Shown in pieces: positions 1 to 13,557 of a stretch of 64,000 bases of DNA. How positions within the stretch are numbered: the stretch's first letter is position 1; each line of letters begins with the position of its first letter. This DNA is from Streptosporangium roseum DSM 43021. Lineage in GTDB: Bacteria; Actinomycetota; Actinomycetes; Streptosporangiales; Streptosporangiaceae. A program made the translations under genes and the position numbers. The stretch is taken from NCBI RefSeq assembly GCF_000024865.1, contig NC_013595.1, forward strand, positions 3,038,001-3,102,000, read 5' to 3'. A model generated the notes under the pieces. The model did no database searches and was not told where the DNA came from. It saw only the letters and a program-made list of their open reading frames with translations.

Positions 1-368
1 AACTTGGTCGGGTCGTCGAACGCGGGGTCCACCGCGGAGACGAGCGTCTGGGTGACCATCGCCGCGACCTGCCGTCCGGGCAGCGCGTTCTGCAGCGCCT
101 GGAGCATCCAGTAGCCGATCATGCCCTGGGTCTCGGCGACGATCGTGTCGAGGGGGTAGGGCCGGGTCAGGTTGGAGTCCTTGGCGCTCTCCAGCGCCAG
201 CACGCCCACCTGCGGGCCGTTCCCGTGCGTGATGATCAGCTCGTGCCGCTCGGCCAGCGAGGCCAGCGACGTGACCGCGTCACGGAGGTTCTCCTGCTGG
301 CTGCCGGCGTCGGGCCGCTGCCCCCGCCGCAGCAGCGCGTTGCCCCCCAGGGCTACCAGGACGCGCAT
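1..368 (-). CDS. arcC: Carbamate kinase, partial (N-terminal 122 residues)
   Basis: Carbamate kinase makes ATP and ammonium carbamate from carbamoyl phosphate and ADP, the energy-yielding last step of the arginine deiminase pathway in the cytoplasm. The visible N-terminus reads MRVLVALGGNALLRRG, then THGNGPQVG and AETQGMIGYW, all typical of amino acid kinase-fold carbamate kinases. The ATG is preceded by GGGAGGA at a good distance. The gene runs off the left edge, so roughly the C-terminal 60 percent of the usual ~310 residues is missing. It is the last visible gene of arcD-arcA-arcB-arcC and is separated from arcB by a tandem repeat. The family assignment is firm; the rest of the gene is unseen. 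Confidence 0.93.
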   Translation of the reverse strand, partial: MRVLVALGGNALLRRGQRPDAGSQQENLRDAVTSLASLAERHELIITHGNGPQVGVLALESAKDSNLTRPYPLDTIVAETQGMIGYWMLQALQNALPGRQVAAMVTQTLVSAVDPAFDDPTK

Positions 369-382
369 CTGCCGTCCTCCCG

Positions 383-553
383 CCGGTGTCTTGGTGGTGC
401 GGCGGTGTCGTGCGCGGTCGCGGTCCCCCGGGGTGGCCGGTGCCTTGATGGTGTGGCGGTGTCGTGCGCGGTCTCAGTGCCCCGGGGTGGCCGGGGTGGC
501 CGGTGCCTTGGTGGTGTGGCGGTGTCGTGCACGGTCTCAGTCCCCCAGGGTGG
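383..553. repeat. 54-bp tandem repeat, three copies, overlapping the arcB 3' end
   Basis: Three copies of a 54-bp unit lie at 383-436, 437-490 and 500-553, with an extra 9 bp (CCGGGGTGG) between copies two and three. The copies differ at a few positions. The third copy contains the last codons and stop of arcB (stop at 537-539), so the array looks like an expansion of the gene's 3' end into the arcB-arcC spacer. Confidence 0.9.
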
Positions 554-1541
554 CCACCATGATGGCCTTGATGGTGTGGAGCCGGTTCTCGGCCTGGTCG
601 AAGACGATCGAGCGCGGTGACTCGAAGACCTCCTCGGTGACCTCCAGCGCGTCGTGGCCGGTCTTCTCGAACAGGTCCTCGCCGACCCGGGTCTCCCGGT
701 TGTGGAAGGCCGGCAGGCAGTGCATGAACTTCACCCCCGGGTTGCCGGTGGCCTTCACCACCGCCGCGTTGACCTGGTACGGCATGAGCAGCTTGATGCG
801 CTCGTCCCACACCTCCTTGGGCTCGCCCATGGACACCCACACGTCGGTGTAGAGGAAGTCCACGCCCTTGACGCCCTTGTTCACGTCGTCGGTGACGGTG
901 ACCGTGGCGCCGGTCCGCTTGGCGAGGTCCCTGGCGGGCTTGACGACCGCCTTCTCGTCGGGCCAGAGGTCCTTGGGGGCCACCATCCGCACGTCCATGC
1001 CGAGCATGGCGCCGGTGACCAGCAGCGAGTGGCCCATGTTGTTGCGGGCGTCGCCGAGGTAGGCGTAGGAGACGTCGTGCAGGGGTTTGTCGCTGTGCTC
1101 CTGCATGGTGAGCATGTCGGCGAGCATCTGCGTCGGGTGCCACTCGTCGGTGAGGCCGTTCCAGACCGGGACGCCGGAGTAGGCGGCGAGCTCCTCGATG
1201 TAGGCCTGCTTGCTGCCCCGGTACTCGATGGCGTCGAACATCCGGCCGAGCACCCGCGCGGTGTCCTTGACCGACTCCTTGTGGCCCATCTGGGAGCCGC
1301 TGGGGTCGAGGTAGGTGACGTGGGCGCCCTGGTCGTGGGCGCCGACCTCGAACGCGCAGCGGGTGCGGGTGGAGGTCTTCTCGAAGATCAGCGCGATGTT
1401 CTTGCCCGTGAGCCGGGGATCCTCGTTGCCGGCGTACTTGGCTGCCTTGAGGTCGGCCGACAGCCTGACGAGGAACGTGAACTCCTCGGGGGTGAGGTCG
1501 AGTTCCTTCAGGAAGCTGCGGTTGCGCAGGTTGAATGCCAT
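537..1541 (-). CDS. arcB: Ornithine carbamoyltransferase (catabolic context)
   Basis: This 334-residue protein belongs to the aspartate/ornithine carbamoyltransferase family. It carries the carbamoyl phosphate motif STRTR in [12 protein letters not shown], the HP(T)Q-like WHPTQML segment, and the ornithine loop HCLPAFH. In this operon it would run in the catabolic direction, splitting citrulline with phosphate into ornithine and carbamoyl phosphate for carbamate kinase. The start [14 protein letters not shown] fits the family. It follows arcA by 27 nt and precedes arcC across a repeat array. An anabolic ArgF cannot be excluded from the sequence alone; the arc neighbours are the reason for preferring arcB. 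Length is normal for the family. Confidence 0.95.
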   Translation of the reverse strand: MAFNLRNRSFLKELDLTPEEFTFLVRLSADLKAAKYAGNEDPRLTGKNIALIFEKTSTRTRCAFEVGAHDQGAHVTYLDPSGSQMGHKESVKDTARVLGRMFDAIEYRGSKQAYIEELAAYSGVPVWNGLTDEWHPTQMLADMLTMQEHSDKPLHDVSYAYLGDARNNMGHSLLVTGAMLGMDVRMVAPKDLWPDEKAVVKPARDLAKRTGATVTVTDDVNKGVKGVDFLYTDVWVSMGEPKEVWDERIKLLMPYQVNAAVVKATGNPGVKFMHCLPAFHNRETRVGEDLFEKTGHDALEVTEEVFESPRSIVFDQAENRLHTIKAIMVATLGD

Positions 1542-1568
1542 GGATGTCCCCCGTGACGATGAAGCGGG

Positions 1569-2813
1569 TCAGATGCCGTCGCGTTCGAGCGGGCAGCTCA
1601 TGCAGCGCGGCCCGCCCCGGCCCCGGCCGAGCTCGCTGCCCGGGGTCGTGATCACCTCGATGCCGTTGGCGCGCAGGTAGTTGTTGGTGGTGGTGTTGCG
1701 CTCGTAGGCGATGACGACGCCGGGTTCGACGGCCAGGACGTTGCAGCCGTCGTCCCACTGCTCCCGCTCGGCGGCGTAGACGTCCTGGGTGGGGGTGAGG
1801 ACCTTGATGTCGTCCAGGCCGAGTGCCCGCGCGATGGCCTTGTGCATGTCCTCCGCGGGATGGTCGGTGATCTTGAGTTCCTTCTCGGTGTCACCGGGTT
1901 CGACCGTGTAGGAGGGCAGCATGCCCAGGCCGGCGTACTTGGTGAACACGCCGACGTCCACGTTCGTCATCACCGTGTCCAGGTGCATGAACGCCCGGGC
2001 CTTCGGCATGTTCAGCGCGACGATCCTCTTCGCCGAGCCCTTGTGGAACAGGCTGCGCGCGAGCATCTCCACCGCCTGTGGCTGGGTGCGCTCGCTCATC
2101 CCGACCAGCACCGTCTCCCGGCCGATGACCAGCACGTCGCCGCCCTCGATGGTGGCCGGCGCCGCGGCCAGGCCCGGCATCCAGACGTTGTAGCCGCCCT
2201 GTCCGGGCCGGTCGTAGCCGGCGGCGAACATCGGGTGGTAGCGGTAGACGGCCTCGTAGTTCACGGTCTCGCGCTGGCGGGCCTTCTTCTTCATCGCGTT
2301 GATGGAGACGCCGTCGTAGATCCAGCAGGAGGTGTCGCGGGTGAACAGGTGGTTGGGCAGCGGCGGCAGGATGAAGTCGTCGTACTCCAGGGTGTGGAAG
2401 GCCAGGCTCTTGGGGTCGGTGCCCCGCTCCACCAGTTCGCGCTTGGTGATGCCGCCGGTGAGGTAGAGCTGGAGTTCGGCGGAGTCCATCGCGTCGAACA
2501 CGTTGCGGAGGGCGTCGATGGCCATCGGCCCGAAGTAGTGCTCGTCGAAGGTCCTGTCCAGGATGTGTTTGCGGGCCTCGGGGATGTCGACCGTCTCGCG
2601 CAGCAGGTCGGCCAGCATGTAGACGGTGATGCCGCGCTCGCGCAGCACCTGCTGGAACCGCTCGTGCTCCTCCACCGCCCGTTGCACCCACAGCACGTCG
2701 TCGAAGAGGAATTCGTCCTTGTTCGAGGGGGTGAGCCGCTTGAGTGCCAGTTCGGGCTTGTGCAGCAGGACCCGGTGGAGCCTGCCCACCTCGGAGTCGA
2801 CATGAAAGGTCAT
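1569..2813 (-). CDS. arcA: Arginine deiminase
   Basis: Arginine deiminase hydrolyses arginine to citrulline and ammonia, the first step of the pathway. The 414-residue product shows the family signatures: [14 protein letters not shown] in the middle, [16 protein letters not shown], and near the end [14 protein letters not shown] with the nucleophilic cysteine. The reading frame stays open for 27 codons upstream, but the start [16 protein letters not shown] matches the family N-terminus and is preceded by GGAAGAG at 2821-2827. It sits 22 nt after arcD and 27 nt before arcB, so the operon is arcDABC. No missing catalytic residue was noticed. Confidence 0.96.
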   Translation of the reverse strand: MTFHVDSEVGRLHRVLLHKPELALKRLTPSNKDEFLFDDVLWVQRAVEEHERFQQVLRERGITVYMLADLLRETVDIPEARKHILDRTFDEHYFGPMAIDALRNVFDAMDSAELQLYLTGGITKRELVERGTDPKSLAFHTLEYDDFILPPLPNHLFTRDTSCWIYDGVSINAMKKKARQRETVNYEAVYRYHPMFAAGYDRPGQGGYNVWMPGLAAAPATIEGGDVLVIGRETVLVGMSERTQPQAVEMLARSLFHKGSAKRIVALNMPKARAFMHLDTVMTNVDVGVFTKYAGLGMLPSYTVEPGDTEKELKITDHPAEDMHKAIARALGLDDIKVLTPTQDVYAAEREQWDDGCNVLAVEPGVVIAYERNTTTNNYLRANGIEVITTPGSELGRGRGGPRCMSCPLERDGI

Positions 2814-2835
2814 TTCTTCTCTTCCTTCGTCGTTG

Positions 2836-4266
2836 TTAACGAGATCGTCCGGGGGGTGAGGCCGGTGCTCCCTCCCTGGTGCCGTACTCGCCACGCTTCG
2901 CCTTGGTCCAGATGTAGACCGGGATGCCCACGAGCATCATCAGGAAGCCGATGAAGACTGCCTCCATGCCGGCGCCGTAGGTCATCCAGAAGGCGAACAG
3001 GATGGCCACGGCGGTGATGGTCAGGTCGCGGCCCAGGCGGGCTCCGCGGACCTTTCTGGCCCCGGTGACCAGCCAGAACAGCTGGGCGCACGCGGAGAAG
3101 AAGTAGGGGATGACCGTGGTGAAGGTGGCGATCAGCAAGATCTTGTTGAAGCCCTCGGTGGTGCCGAAGTAGTTGTAGACCGCGACCAGCGAGGTCAGCG
3201 CGGTGCCCAGGACGATGCCCACCCACGGGGCGCCGCGGCGGTTCTCCCTGGTGAAGATCTCCGGGAACAGGCCGTCCCTGGCCGCGGCCATCGGCATCTC
3301 GGCCACGAGCATGGTCCAGCCGTTGATGGCGCCGATTCCGGAGACGACCGCGCAGGCCGCCATGATGCCGCCGCCGATGCCGCCGCCGAACATGTTGTTG
3401 ATCGCGTCGGCGAACGGGGCGGGGGAGTTGACGAGGGCGTCGTGCGGGACGGTGCCGAAGATGGCGACGGTGCTGAGCATGTACATGGCGGCGCAGATCA
3501 GCACGCCGTACACGCTGGCCCTGCCGATGTTGCGCGCCGGATTCTTGATCTTCTCCGCCACGATGGTGACGCTCTCGACGCCGGAGTAGATGAACAGCGC
3601 GAGCGCGCCGGCGGTGGACACGGCGCCGATCCAGTTGCCGTCGGTGGCGTTGAACGGGCCGAAGTTGGCGCTCCGGACGAAGAACAGGCCGACCACCGCG
3701 ACGAAGATCAGCGGGATGAACTTCAGCACCGTCGTGACGAGGGTGAAGGCGCCGATGTTCCGCACGCCGCTCAGGTTGATCAGCGCGGGGATCCACAGGG
3801 CGACGAAGGCCAGGGCGGTCTGGGCGACGGCGGAGTCCCAGTGCAGGAAGTAGTTGACGTAGTTGACCCAGACGACGGCGATCGCGGCGTTGCCGATCCA
3901 GGCGGTCAGCCAGAACGACCAGGCGTTCCAGAAGCCGGGGAACTCGCCGAAGGCGTCCTTGGCGTAGGCGTACGGCCCGCCGCCCGCGGGCACCCGCGCG
4001 CCGAGCCTGCCGAACACGACGGCGAGCGCGATGGCGCCGATCGACACCAGGGCCATCGCCAGGATGCTGACCGTGCCGTAGGCGGCGAGGGAGGCGGGCA
4101 GCAGGAACACCCCCGTGCCCACGATGTTGCCGACGACGAGTGACGTCGCCGCGGGGAGGCCGAGTTTGCCGTGTTCGGACGCTATGGCCTCGGCCGCGTC
4201 GTCGCGGATCACTCCTTCTTCGGCGGCGGTGCGTCCGCGTGGACGATCGCCAAAGGAATCCCCCAT
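2836..4266 (-). CDS. arcD: Amino acid permease, probable arginine/ornithine antiporter
   Basis: This 476-residue protein is an APC-superfamily transporter with about twelve hydrophobic helices and the characteristic first-helix region [18 protein letters not shown] near residues 40-60. Next to arcA, arcB and arcC its expected role is exchange of external arginine for internal ornithine across the plasma membrane. The chosen start [11 protein letters not shown] follows a GGGGGG run; another in-frame ATG lies 13 codons upstream at 4305. A CCAC-N5-GTGG inverted repeat lies at 4308-4320, in the likely promoter region. The substrate is inferred from operon context; the transporter family is clear. 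Confidence 0.85.
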   Translation of the reverse strand: MGDSFGDRPRGRTAAEEGVIRDDAAEAIASEHGKLGLPAATSLVVGNIVGTGVFLLPASLAAYGTVSILAMALVSIGAIALAVVFGRLGARVPAGGGPYAYAKDAFGEFPGFWNAWSFWLTAWIGNAAIAVVWVNYVNYFLHWDSAVAQTALAFVALWIPALINLSGVRNIGAFTLVTTVLKFIPLIFVAVVGLFFVRSANFGPFNATDGNWIGAVSTAGALALFIYSGVESVTIVAEKIKNPARNIGRASVYGVLICAAMYMLSTVAIFGTVPHDALVNSPAPFADAINNMFGGGIGGGIMAACAVVSGIGAINGWTMLVAEMPMAAARDGLFPEIFTRENRRGAPWVGIVLGTALTSLVAVYNYFGTTEGFNKILLIATFTTVIPYFFSACAQLFWLVTGARKVRGARLGRDLTITAVAILFAFWMTYGAGMEAVFIGFLMMLVGIPVYIWTKAKRGEYGTREGAPASPPGRSR

Positions 4267-4377
4267 CTCGCGCCCCCCGGCACATATCCCCCGTATCGAC
4301 CACATTTAGTGGCAATACCAAATGAGGTCCCCAGGGGCAGAAAGGATGAAACCCGCGCTACCAGGGCAGACGGCACC

Positions 4378-4440
4378 CGCACGCGCCTGTTGCCAGGTCG
4401 ATCGCGCCCGTTTCCGGGCCGGGCGTGCCTGTTCCTGGCC
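4378..4440. repeat. Three imperfect 21-bp tandem repeats upstream of arcD
   Basis: Three adjacent 21-bp units lie at 4378-4398, 4399-4419 and 4420-4440. Read on the minus strand each follows the pattern nCCnGGnAACnGGCnCG. They lie in the spacer between the DUF3040 gene and the arc operon, on the upstream side of the arc promoter region. Confidence 0.6.
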
Positions 4441-4457
4441 GGTCCCGCCCGGCCTGG

Positions 4458-4480
4458 GCCGGCGCGCCGCACGCGCCGGC
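4458..4480 (-). terminator. Hairpin after the DUF3040 gene
   Basis: A perfect 9-bp stem GCCGGCGCG / CGCGCCGGC with a 5-nt loop lies one base past the stop of the minus-strand gene. There is no T-run, which is common for terminators in very GC-rich actinobacteria. Confidence 0.5.
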
Positions 4481-4481
4481 G

Positions 4482-4754
4482 TCAGCCGCGGGGCAGCACC
4501 TGGGAGACGGGGACCGGGTCGGCCTCCGTGCCCGAGATCGGGGGGAGCACCAGGGCCATGATCGCCATGATCGCGGCCAGCAGGGCGACGGGGAGCAGGA
4601 CGAGGGCCGACGCGCGGCGGCGCGGGGGCAGAAGTTCCGCGGTGACCACGCCGCTGGCGAAGGACGACAGGGACTCCGCCAGGAGTGGGTCCTCCCCGTA
4701 GAGCCGGTCGGCGATCCCGTCGAGTGTGCGCTTCTCGCGAGCGGACAGGCCCAT
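4482..4754 (-). CDS. DUF3040 domain membrane protein
   Basis: This 90-residue protein begins MGLSAREKRTLDGIADRL followed by YGEDPLLAESL, the usual pattern of DUF3040, a family of small actinobacterial proteins with a short amphipathic N-terminal helix and one or two membrane segments. Here a single hydrophobic segment (ALVLLPVALLAAIMAIMALV) spans roughly residues 49-70. The function of the family is not known. It is transcribed in the same direction as the arc operon but is separated from it by a hairpin and a repeat array, so it is probably its own unit. Confidence 0.85.
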   Translation of the reverse strand: MGLSAREKRTLDGIADRLYGEDPLLAESLSSFASGVVTAELLPPRRRASALVLLPVALLAAIMAIMALVLPPISGTEADPVPVSQVLPRG

Positions 4755-4860
4755 GTTCTCGATCCCCCGGTGGCTGACGATGACGCGAAGGATTTTAATA
4801 GCACTTTGTCCGGTTTTGCCAAGCCGGTGAGGTAGATCTTCGTCGCCGTCCCCCCGGGGA

Positions 4861-5781
4861 CTACTCCTCGCCCCCCTTTTGCGCCAGCGCGTCCGCGCCG
4901 CTCACGATCTCGGTGAGCTCGGTGGTGATCTCGGCCTGCCGCGCGGAGTTGGCCCGGCGGGTGAGCTGGCCGATCAGCTCGTGGGCGTTCTCGGTGGCCG
5001 ACATCATCGCCTGCCGGCGGGCGGCGTGCTCGGAGGCGCTGGACTCCAGCAGCATGCTCCAGATCCGGCCCCGGACGTACTGCCGCAGCAGCAGGTCGAG
5101 CACGGCCCCCGGCGCCGGCTCGAACTCGTACGGCGGAAGGGGGGCGGCGGCGCCCCCGGCCCCGCCGCCGATCTCCCGCTCCTCGATCTCCAGGGGCAGG
5201 ATCCGGCGCACGCGGGTCTCCTGGGTCAGCATGGAGACGAACTCGGTGAAGACGACGTGGACCTCGCCCACCCCGCCCTCCCGGGTGGGCGTGTCGAAGG
5301 CCTCCACCAGCGTCTGGCCGATCTCGGCGGCGACCTCGTAGGTGGGATGGCCCGACAGCTCGACCCACTCCCGCTCGGTCCTCCTGTGCCGGAAGCGGTA
5401 GAAGTCCACCGCCTTGCGGCCCGAGAGATAGAACACCGGCTCCTTGTCCTGTTCGCGCAGCAGCGCCGCCAGCGCGTCCCCCCGGCGCAGCACGTCGTTG
5501 TTGAAGCCGCCGCAGAAGCCCCGGTCGCTGCTCATCAGCAGCACGGCCACGCGCGAGGTGTCGGGCTTGCGGTTGAGCAGCGCGTGGTCCATGTGGGTGC
5601 CGTGGCTGATGAGGATGGAGGCCACCCTGGTGATCTCCGCGGCGTACGGCCTGGCGGAGTCGAGGCGCTGGCGTGCCTGGGGGATCCGGGAGGAGGCGAT
5701 GAGCTCCTGCGCCCGGGTGATCTTGGCCGTCGAGGTGACGGACCGGATGCGCGCGCGGATCGCGCGGAGTTGGGCGCCCAT
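4861..5781 (-). CDS. Stand-alone F1 ATP synthase gamma-type subunit
   Basis: The 306-residue product is a full-length ATP synthase gamma subunit homologue. The N-terminal coiled-coil half starts MGAQLRAIRARIRSVTSTAK, the middle has SDRGFCGGFN, and the C-terminal helix has RQAEITTELTEIVSGADAL. The ATG is preceded by GGGGAGAG, so a 13-codon upstream extension is not used. No other atp gene is nearby, whereas gamma normally sits in an atpIBEFHAGDC operon, so this is probably a paralogue. The usual KAMEM(V/I)A motif reads RAQELIASS, and an AGGAGGAAAP-type insert lies near residues 220-230. Its role is unknown; it could join a variant F1 complex or have left the ATPase. Confidence 0.88.
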   Translation of the reverse strand: MGAQLRAIRARIRSVTSTAKITRAQELIASSRIPQARQRLDSARPYAAEITRVASILISHGTHMDHALLNRKPDTSRVAVLLMSSDRGFCGGFNNDVLRRGDALAALLREQDKEPVFYLSGRKAVDFYRFRHRRTEREWVELSGHPTYEVAAEIGQTLVEAFDTPTREGGVGEVHVVFTEFVSMLTQETRVRRILPLEIEEREIGGGAGGAAAPLPPYEFEPAPGAVLDLLLRQYVRGRIWSMLLESSASEHAARRQAMMSATENAHELIGQLTRRANSARQAEITTELTEIVSGADALAQKGGEE

Positions 5782-5904
5782 GCTCTCCCCAGAGGTCTGC
5801 TGCCGGACGGATGCCGTCACGGTTGGCCCTGCCCCCGGCGATCCGCCGTCACGGCCGGGGGAGGCGAGAGTTTGCCAATTAATGAGGTGTGTACGGCTCT
5901 AAGT

Positions 5905-5929
5905 ACTATGCATGGCGCTATGTCATAGT
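5905..5929. promoter_or_regulatory. AT-rich inverted repeat between divergent atpG-like gene and pyrR
   Basis: ACTATG at 5905-5910 and CATAGT at 5924-5929 form an inverted repeat in a locally AT-rich stretch. It lies in the 265-nt divergent spacer (5782-6046), about 120 nt upstream of the atpG-like start, and may be an operator or contain its promoter. The regulator is unknown. Confidence 0.35.
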
Positions 5930-6010
5930 TTGATGCCGTTACGGAAGTAAGGGGCCGATTCCGGCCCACTGCCCGACGGCTGCTAACGTGAAGTCGTTGA
6001 CTTCCTTTAA

Positions 6011-7541
<1,531 letters not shown>

Positions 7542-7545
<4 letters not shown>

Positions 7546-8837
7546 CCACCACCGTCATCAAGGGTGCGAAGATTCTCGGCGGCGAGCCCGCCGACATCCT
7601 GATCCGCGACGGGGTCGTCGCCGAGATCGGCCAGGGGCTGGCCGGCGACGTGGAGGTCGACGCCCGGGGCCTCATCGCCCTGCCCGGCCTGGTGGACCTC
7701 CACACCCACCTGCGCGAGCCCGGCCGCGAGGACGCCGAGACCGTCGAGACCGGCACCCGCGCCGCCGCCCTGGGCGGTTACACCGCGGTGCACGCCATGG
7801 CCAACACCGACCCGGTGGCCGACACCGCCGGCGTCGTCGAGCAGGTCTGGCGCCTGGGCCAGGAGGCCGGCCACTGCGACGTGCGGCCGGTCGGCGCCGT
7901 CACCGTCGGCCTCCAGGGCGAGCGCCTGGCCGAGCTCGGCGCGATGGCCGACTCCGCCGCGCGGGTCCGGGTCTTCTCCGACGACGGCAAGTGCGTCTCC
8001 GACGCGGTGCTCATGCGCCGCGCGCTGGAGTACGTCAAGGCCTTCGACGGCGTGGTCGCCCAGCATGCCCAGGAGCCGCGCCTGACCAAGGACGCGCAGA
8101 TGAACGAGGGCGCGGTCTCCGGCAGGCTGGGCCTGACCGGCTGGCCGGCGGTCGCCGAGGAGGCGGTCATCGCCCGCGACTGCCTGCTCGCCGCGCACGT
8201 CGGCTCCCGCCTGCACGTCTGCCACCTGTCCACCGCCGGCTCGGTGGAGATCGTCCGCTGGGCCAAGTCGAAGGGCTGGAACGTCACCGCCGAGGTGACC
8301 CCCCACCACCTGCTCCTCACCGACGATCTCGTCGAGGACTCCCCGGTGGGTTCCTACAACCCCATCTACAAGGTCAACCCGCCGCTGCGCACCCGCGCGG
8401 ACGTGGAGGCGCTGCGCGAGGCCCTGGCCGACGGCACGATCGACTGCGTCGCCACCGACCACGCCCCGCACCCGGTCGAGGACAAGGAGACCGAGTGGGC
8501 CGCCGCGGCCATGGGCATGATCGGCCTGGAGACGGCCCTGTCGGTGGTCCAGGAGGCCATGGTGGAGACCGGGCTGCTCGACTGGGCCGGCGTGGCCGAG
8601 CGCATGTCCTGCGCCCCGGCCAGGATCGGCCGACTCCAGGAGCACGGCCGGCCGATCGAGGTCGGCGCGCCGGCCAACATCACCCTCTACGACGCCGCCG
8701 TGCGCGCCGAGGTGGACCCGGCCGGCTACGCCTCCAGGAGCCGCAACACCCCGTATGAGGGCAGGACCCTCCCGGGCCGGGTCGTGGCCACCTTCCTGCG
8801 CGGCAGGCCGACCGTCCTGGACGGAAAGCTCGCGTGA
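7542..8837 (+). CDS. pyrC: Dihydroorotase
   Basis: PyrC closes carbamoyl aspartate to dihydroorotate. The 431-residue protein is an amidohydrolase-fold class I dihydroorotase with the zinc motif [10 protein letters not shown] near residue 55 and ATDHAPHP near residue 305. Its reading frame is open far upstream inside pyrB, but the family start [14 protein letters not shown] fits GTG 7542, which overlaps the pyrB stop by 4 nt. It is followed by a hairpin and a 127-nt gap before carA, so carAB may also have its own promoter. Confidence 0.96.
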
Positions 8838-8859
8838 CGGCCCGCGCCCGCCGCAGGCG

Positions 8860-8878
8860 GCCCGCCCGCGCGGCGGGC
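8860..8878 (+). terminator. Hairpin between pyrC and carA
   Basis: A perfect 7-bp stem GCCCGCC/GGCGGGC with a 5-nt loop lies 23 nt after pyrC. There is no T-run. It could be a weak terminator or an mRNA processing point inside the operon. Confidence 0.35.
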
Positions 8879-8964
8879 GTCCCACATCGTGGAGGGGCGC
8901 CCCTCAGAGGCGCCGGATATTTCATACTTTGCGGAGCAATGACCGAGATGATCGGGGTGTTTGA

Positions 8965-10159
8965 GTGACCGCAGTGCTAGTGCTGGAAGACGGACGTGTC
9001 TTCCATGGGATTCCCTACGGCGCCGAGGGGGAGACCTTCGGTGAGATGGTCTTCAACACCGGGATGACCGGCTACCAGGAGACGCTCACCGACCCCTCCT
9101 ACCACCGCCAGATCGTCGCGATGACCGCGCCGCACATCGGCAACACCGGGGTCAACGACGAGGACCCCGAGTCCTCGCGCGTCTGGGTCTCCGGCTACGT
9201 GGTCCGCGAGCCCGCGCGCGTCTCCTCCAACTGGCGCGCCAACCGCTCCCTCGACGACTACCTCAGGGAGCAGGGCGTCGTCGGCATCGCCATCGCCGGC
9301 ACCCGCGCCCTCACCCGCCACCTGCGCGAGCGCGGTGCCATGCGCGCGGGCGTCTTCTCCGGCACAGCCCTCGCCCCGGTCGAGGAGCTCCTGGAGCGCG
9401 TCCGGCGCAGCCCCGCGATGGAGGGCGCCGACCTGGCCGAGGCGGTCTCCACCGCCGAGCCGTACGTCGTGCCGGCGATCGGCGCCAAGCGCTTCACCGT
9501 GGCGGCCGTCGACCTCGGCATCAAGGCGATGACCCCGCACCGGATGGCCGAGCGCGGCTGCGAGGTGCACGTCCTGCCGGCCTCCAGCACGGCCGAGGAC
9601 ATCCTCGCGGTCAACCCGGACGGGGTGTTCTTCTCCAACGGCCCCGGCGACCCGGCCACCGCCGACGGGCCGGTCGAGGCGCTGCGCGGGGTCCTCGACT
9701 CCGGCACGCCGTTCTTCGGCATCTGCTTCGGCAACCAGATCTTCGGCCGGGCCCTCGGCCTGGGCACCTACAAGCTCCGCTACGGCCACCGCGGGGTCAA
9801 CCAGCCGGTCCAGGACCGGCGCACCGGCAAGGTGGAGATCTCCGCGCACAACCACGGCTTCGCCGTGCAGGCCCCCTTGGAGGGGAGCTTCGACACGCCG
9901 TACGGCCCGGCGGAGGTCAGCCACGTCAACCTCAACGACGACTGCGTCGAGGGACTGCGGCTGCTCGACCGGCCCGCCTTCAGCGTCCAGTACCACCCCG
10001 AGGCCGCGGCCGGTCCGCACGACTCCGCCGGCCTGTTCGACGACTTCTGCGCGCTGATGGAATCGGCCGGGGGACGAGTGAGCGTGACCACGGGCGCGGA
10101 AGCCGTCAGGGGACATGGCGCGGGCGAGGAGCCGGGCGCCGACACGGAGGGAAGCAAGG

Positions 10160-10167
<8 letters not shown>
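8965..10167 (+). CDS. carA: Carbamoyl-phosphate synthase small subunit
   Basis: CarA is the glutaminase that feeds ammonia to CarB. The 400-residue protein has the class I amidotransferase domain in its second half with the nucleophile in [16 protein letters not shown] and the catalytic His-Glu in [13 protein letters not shown]. The N-terminal CPSase_sm_chain domain includes [10 protein letters not shown]. The start is a GTG giving [15 protein letters not shown]. The C-terminus carries about 30 poorly conserved residues beyond the domain and overlaps the carB start by 8 nt, which suggests translational coupling. Confidence 0.96.
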
Positions 10168-13453
<3,286 letters not shown>

Positions 13454-13557
13454 GCGAGTGCGGTGGCCGGCGAAGAACGAGCCGTCCGCGGAGCGAGTGA
13501 GGAGCCGGACGCGACCATAGGCACGGCGGCTGCGGGGCTGACGCGCCCCAGGCGGAG

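Noticed and set aside
383..553. CRISPR array
   Set aside because: The units are contiguous, 54 bp, and include coding sequence; there are no unique spacers. The arrays at 4378 and 41210 also lack spacers.
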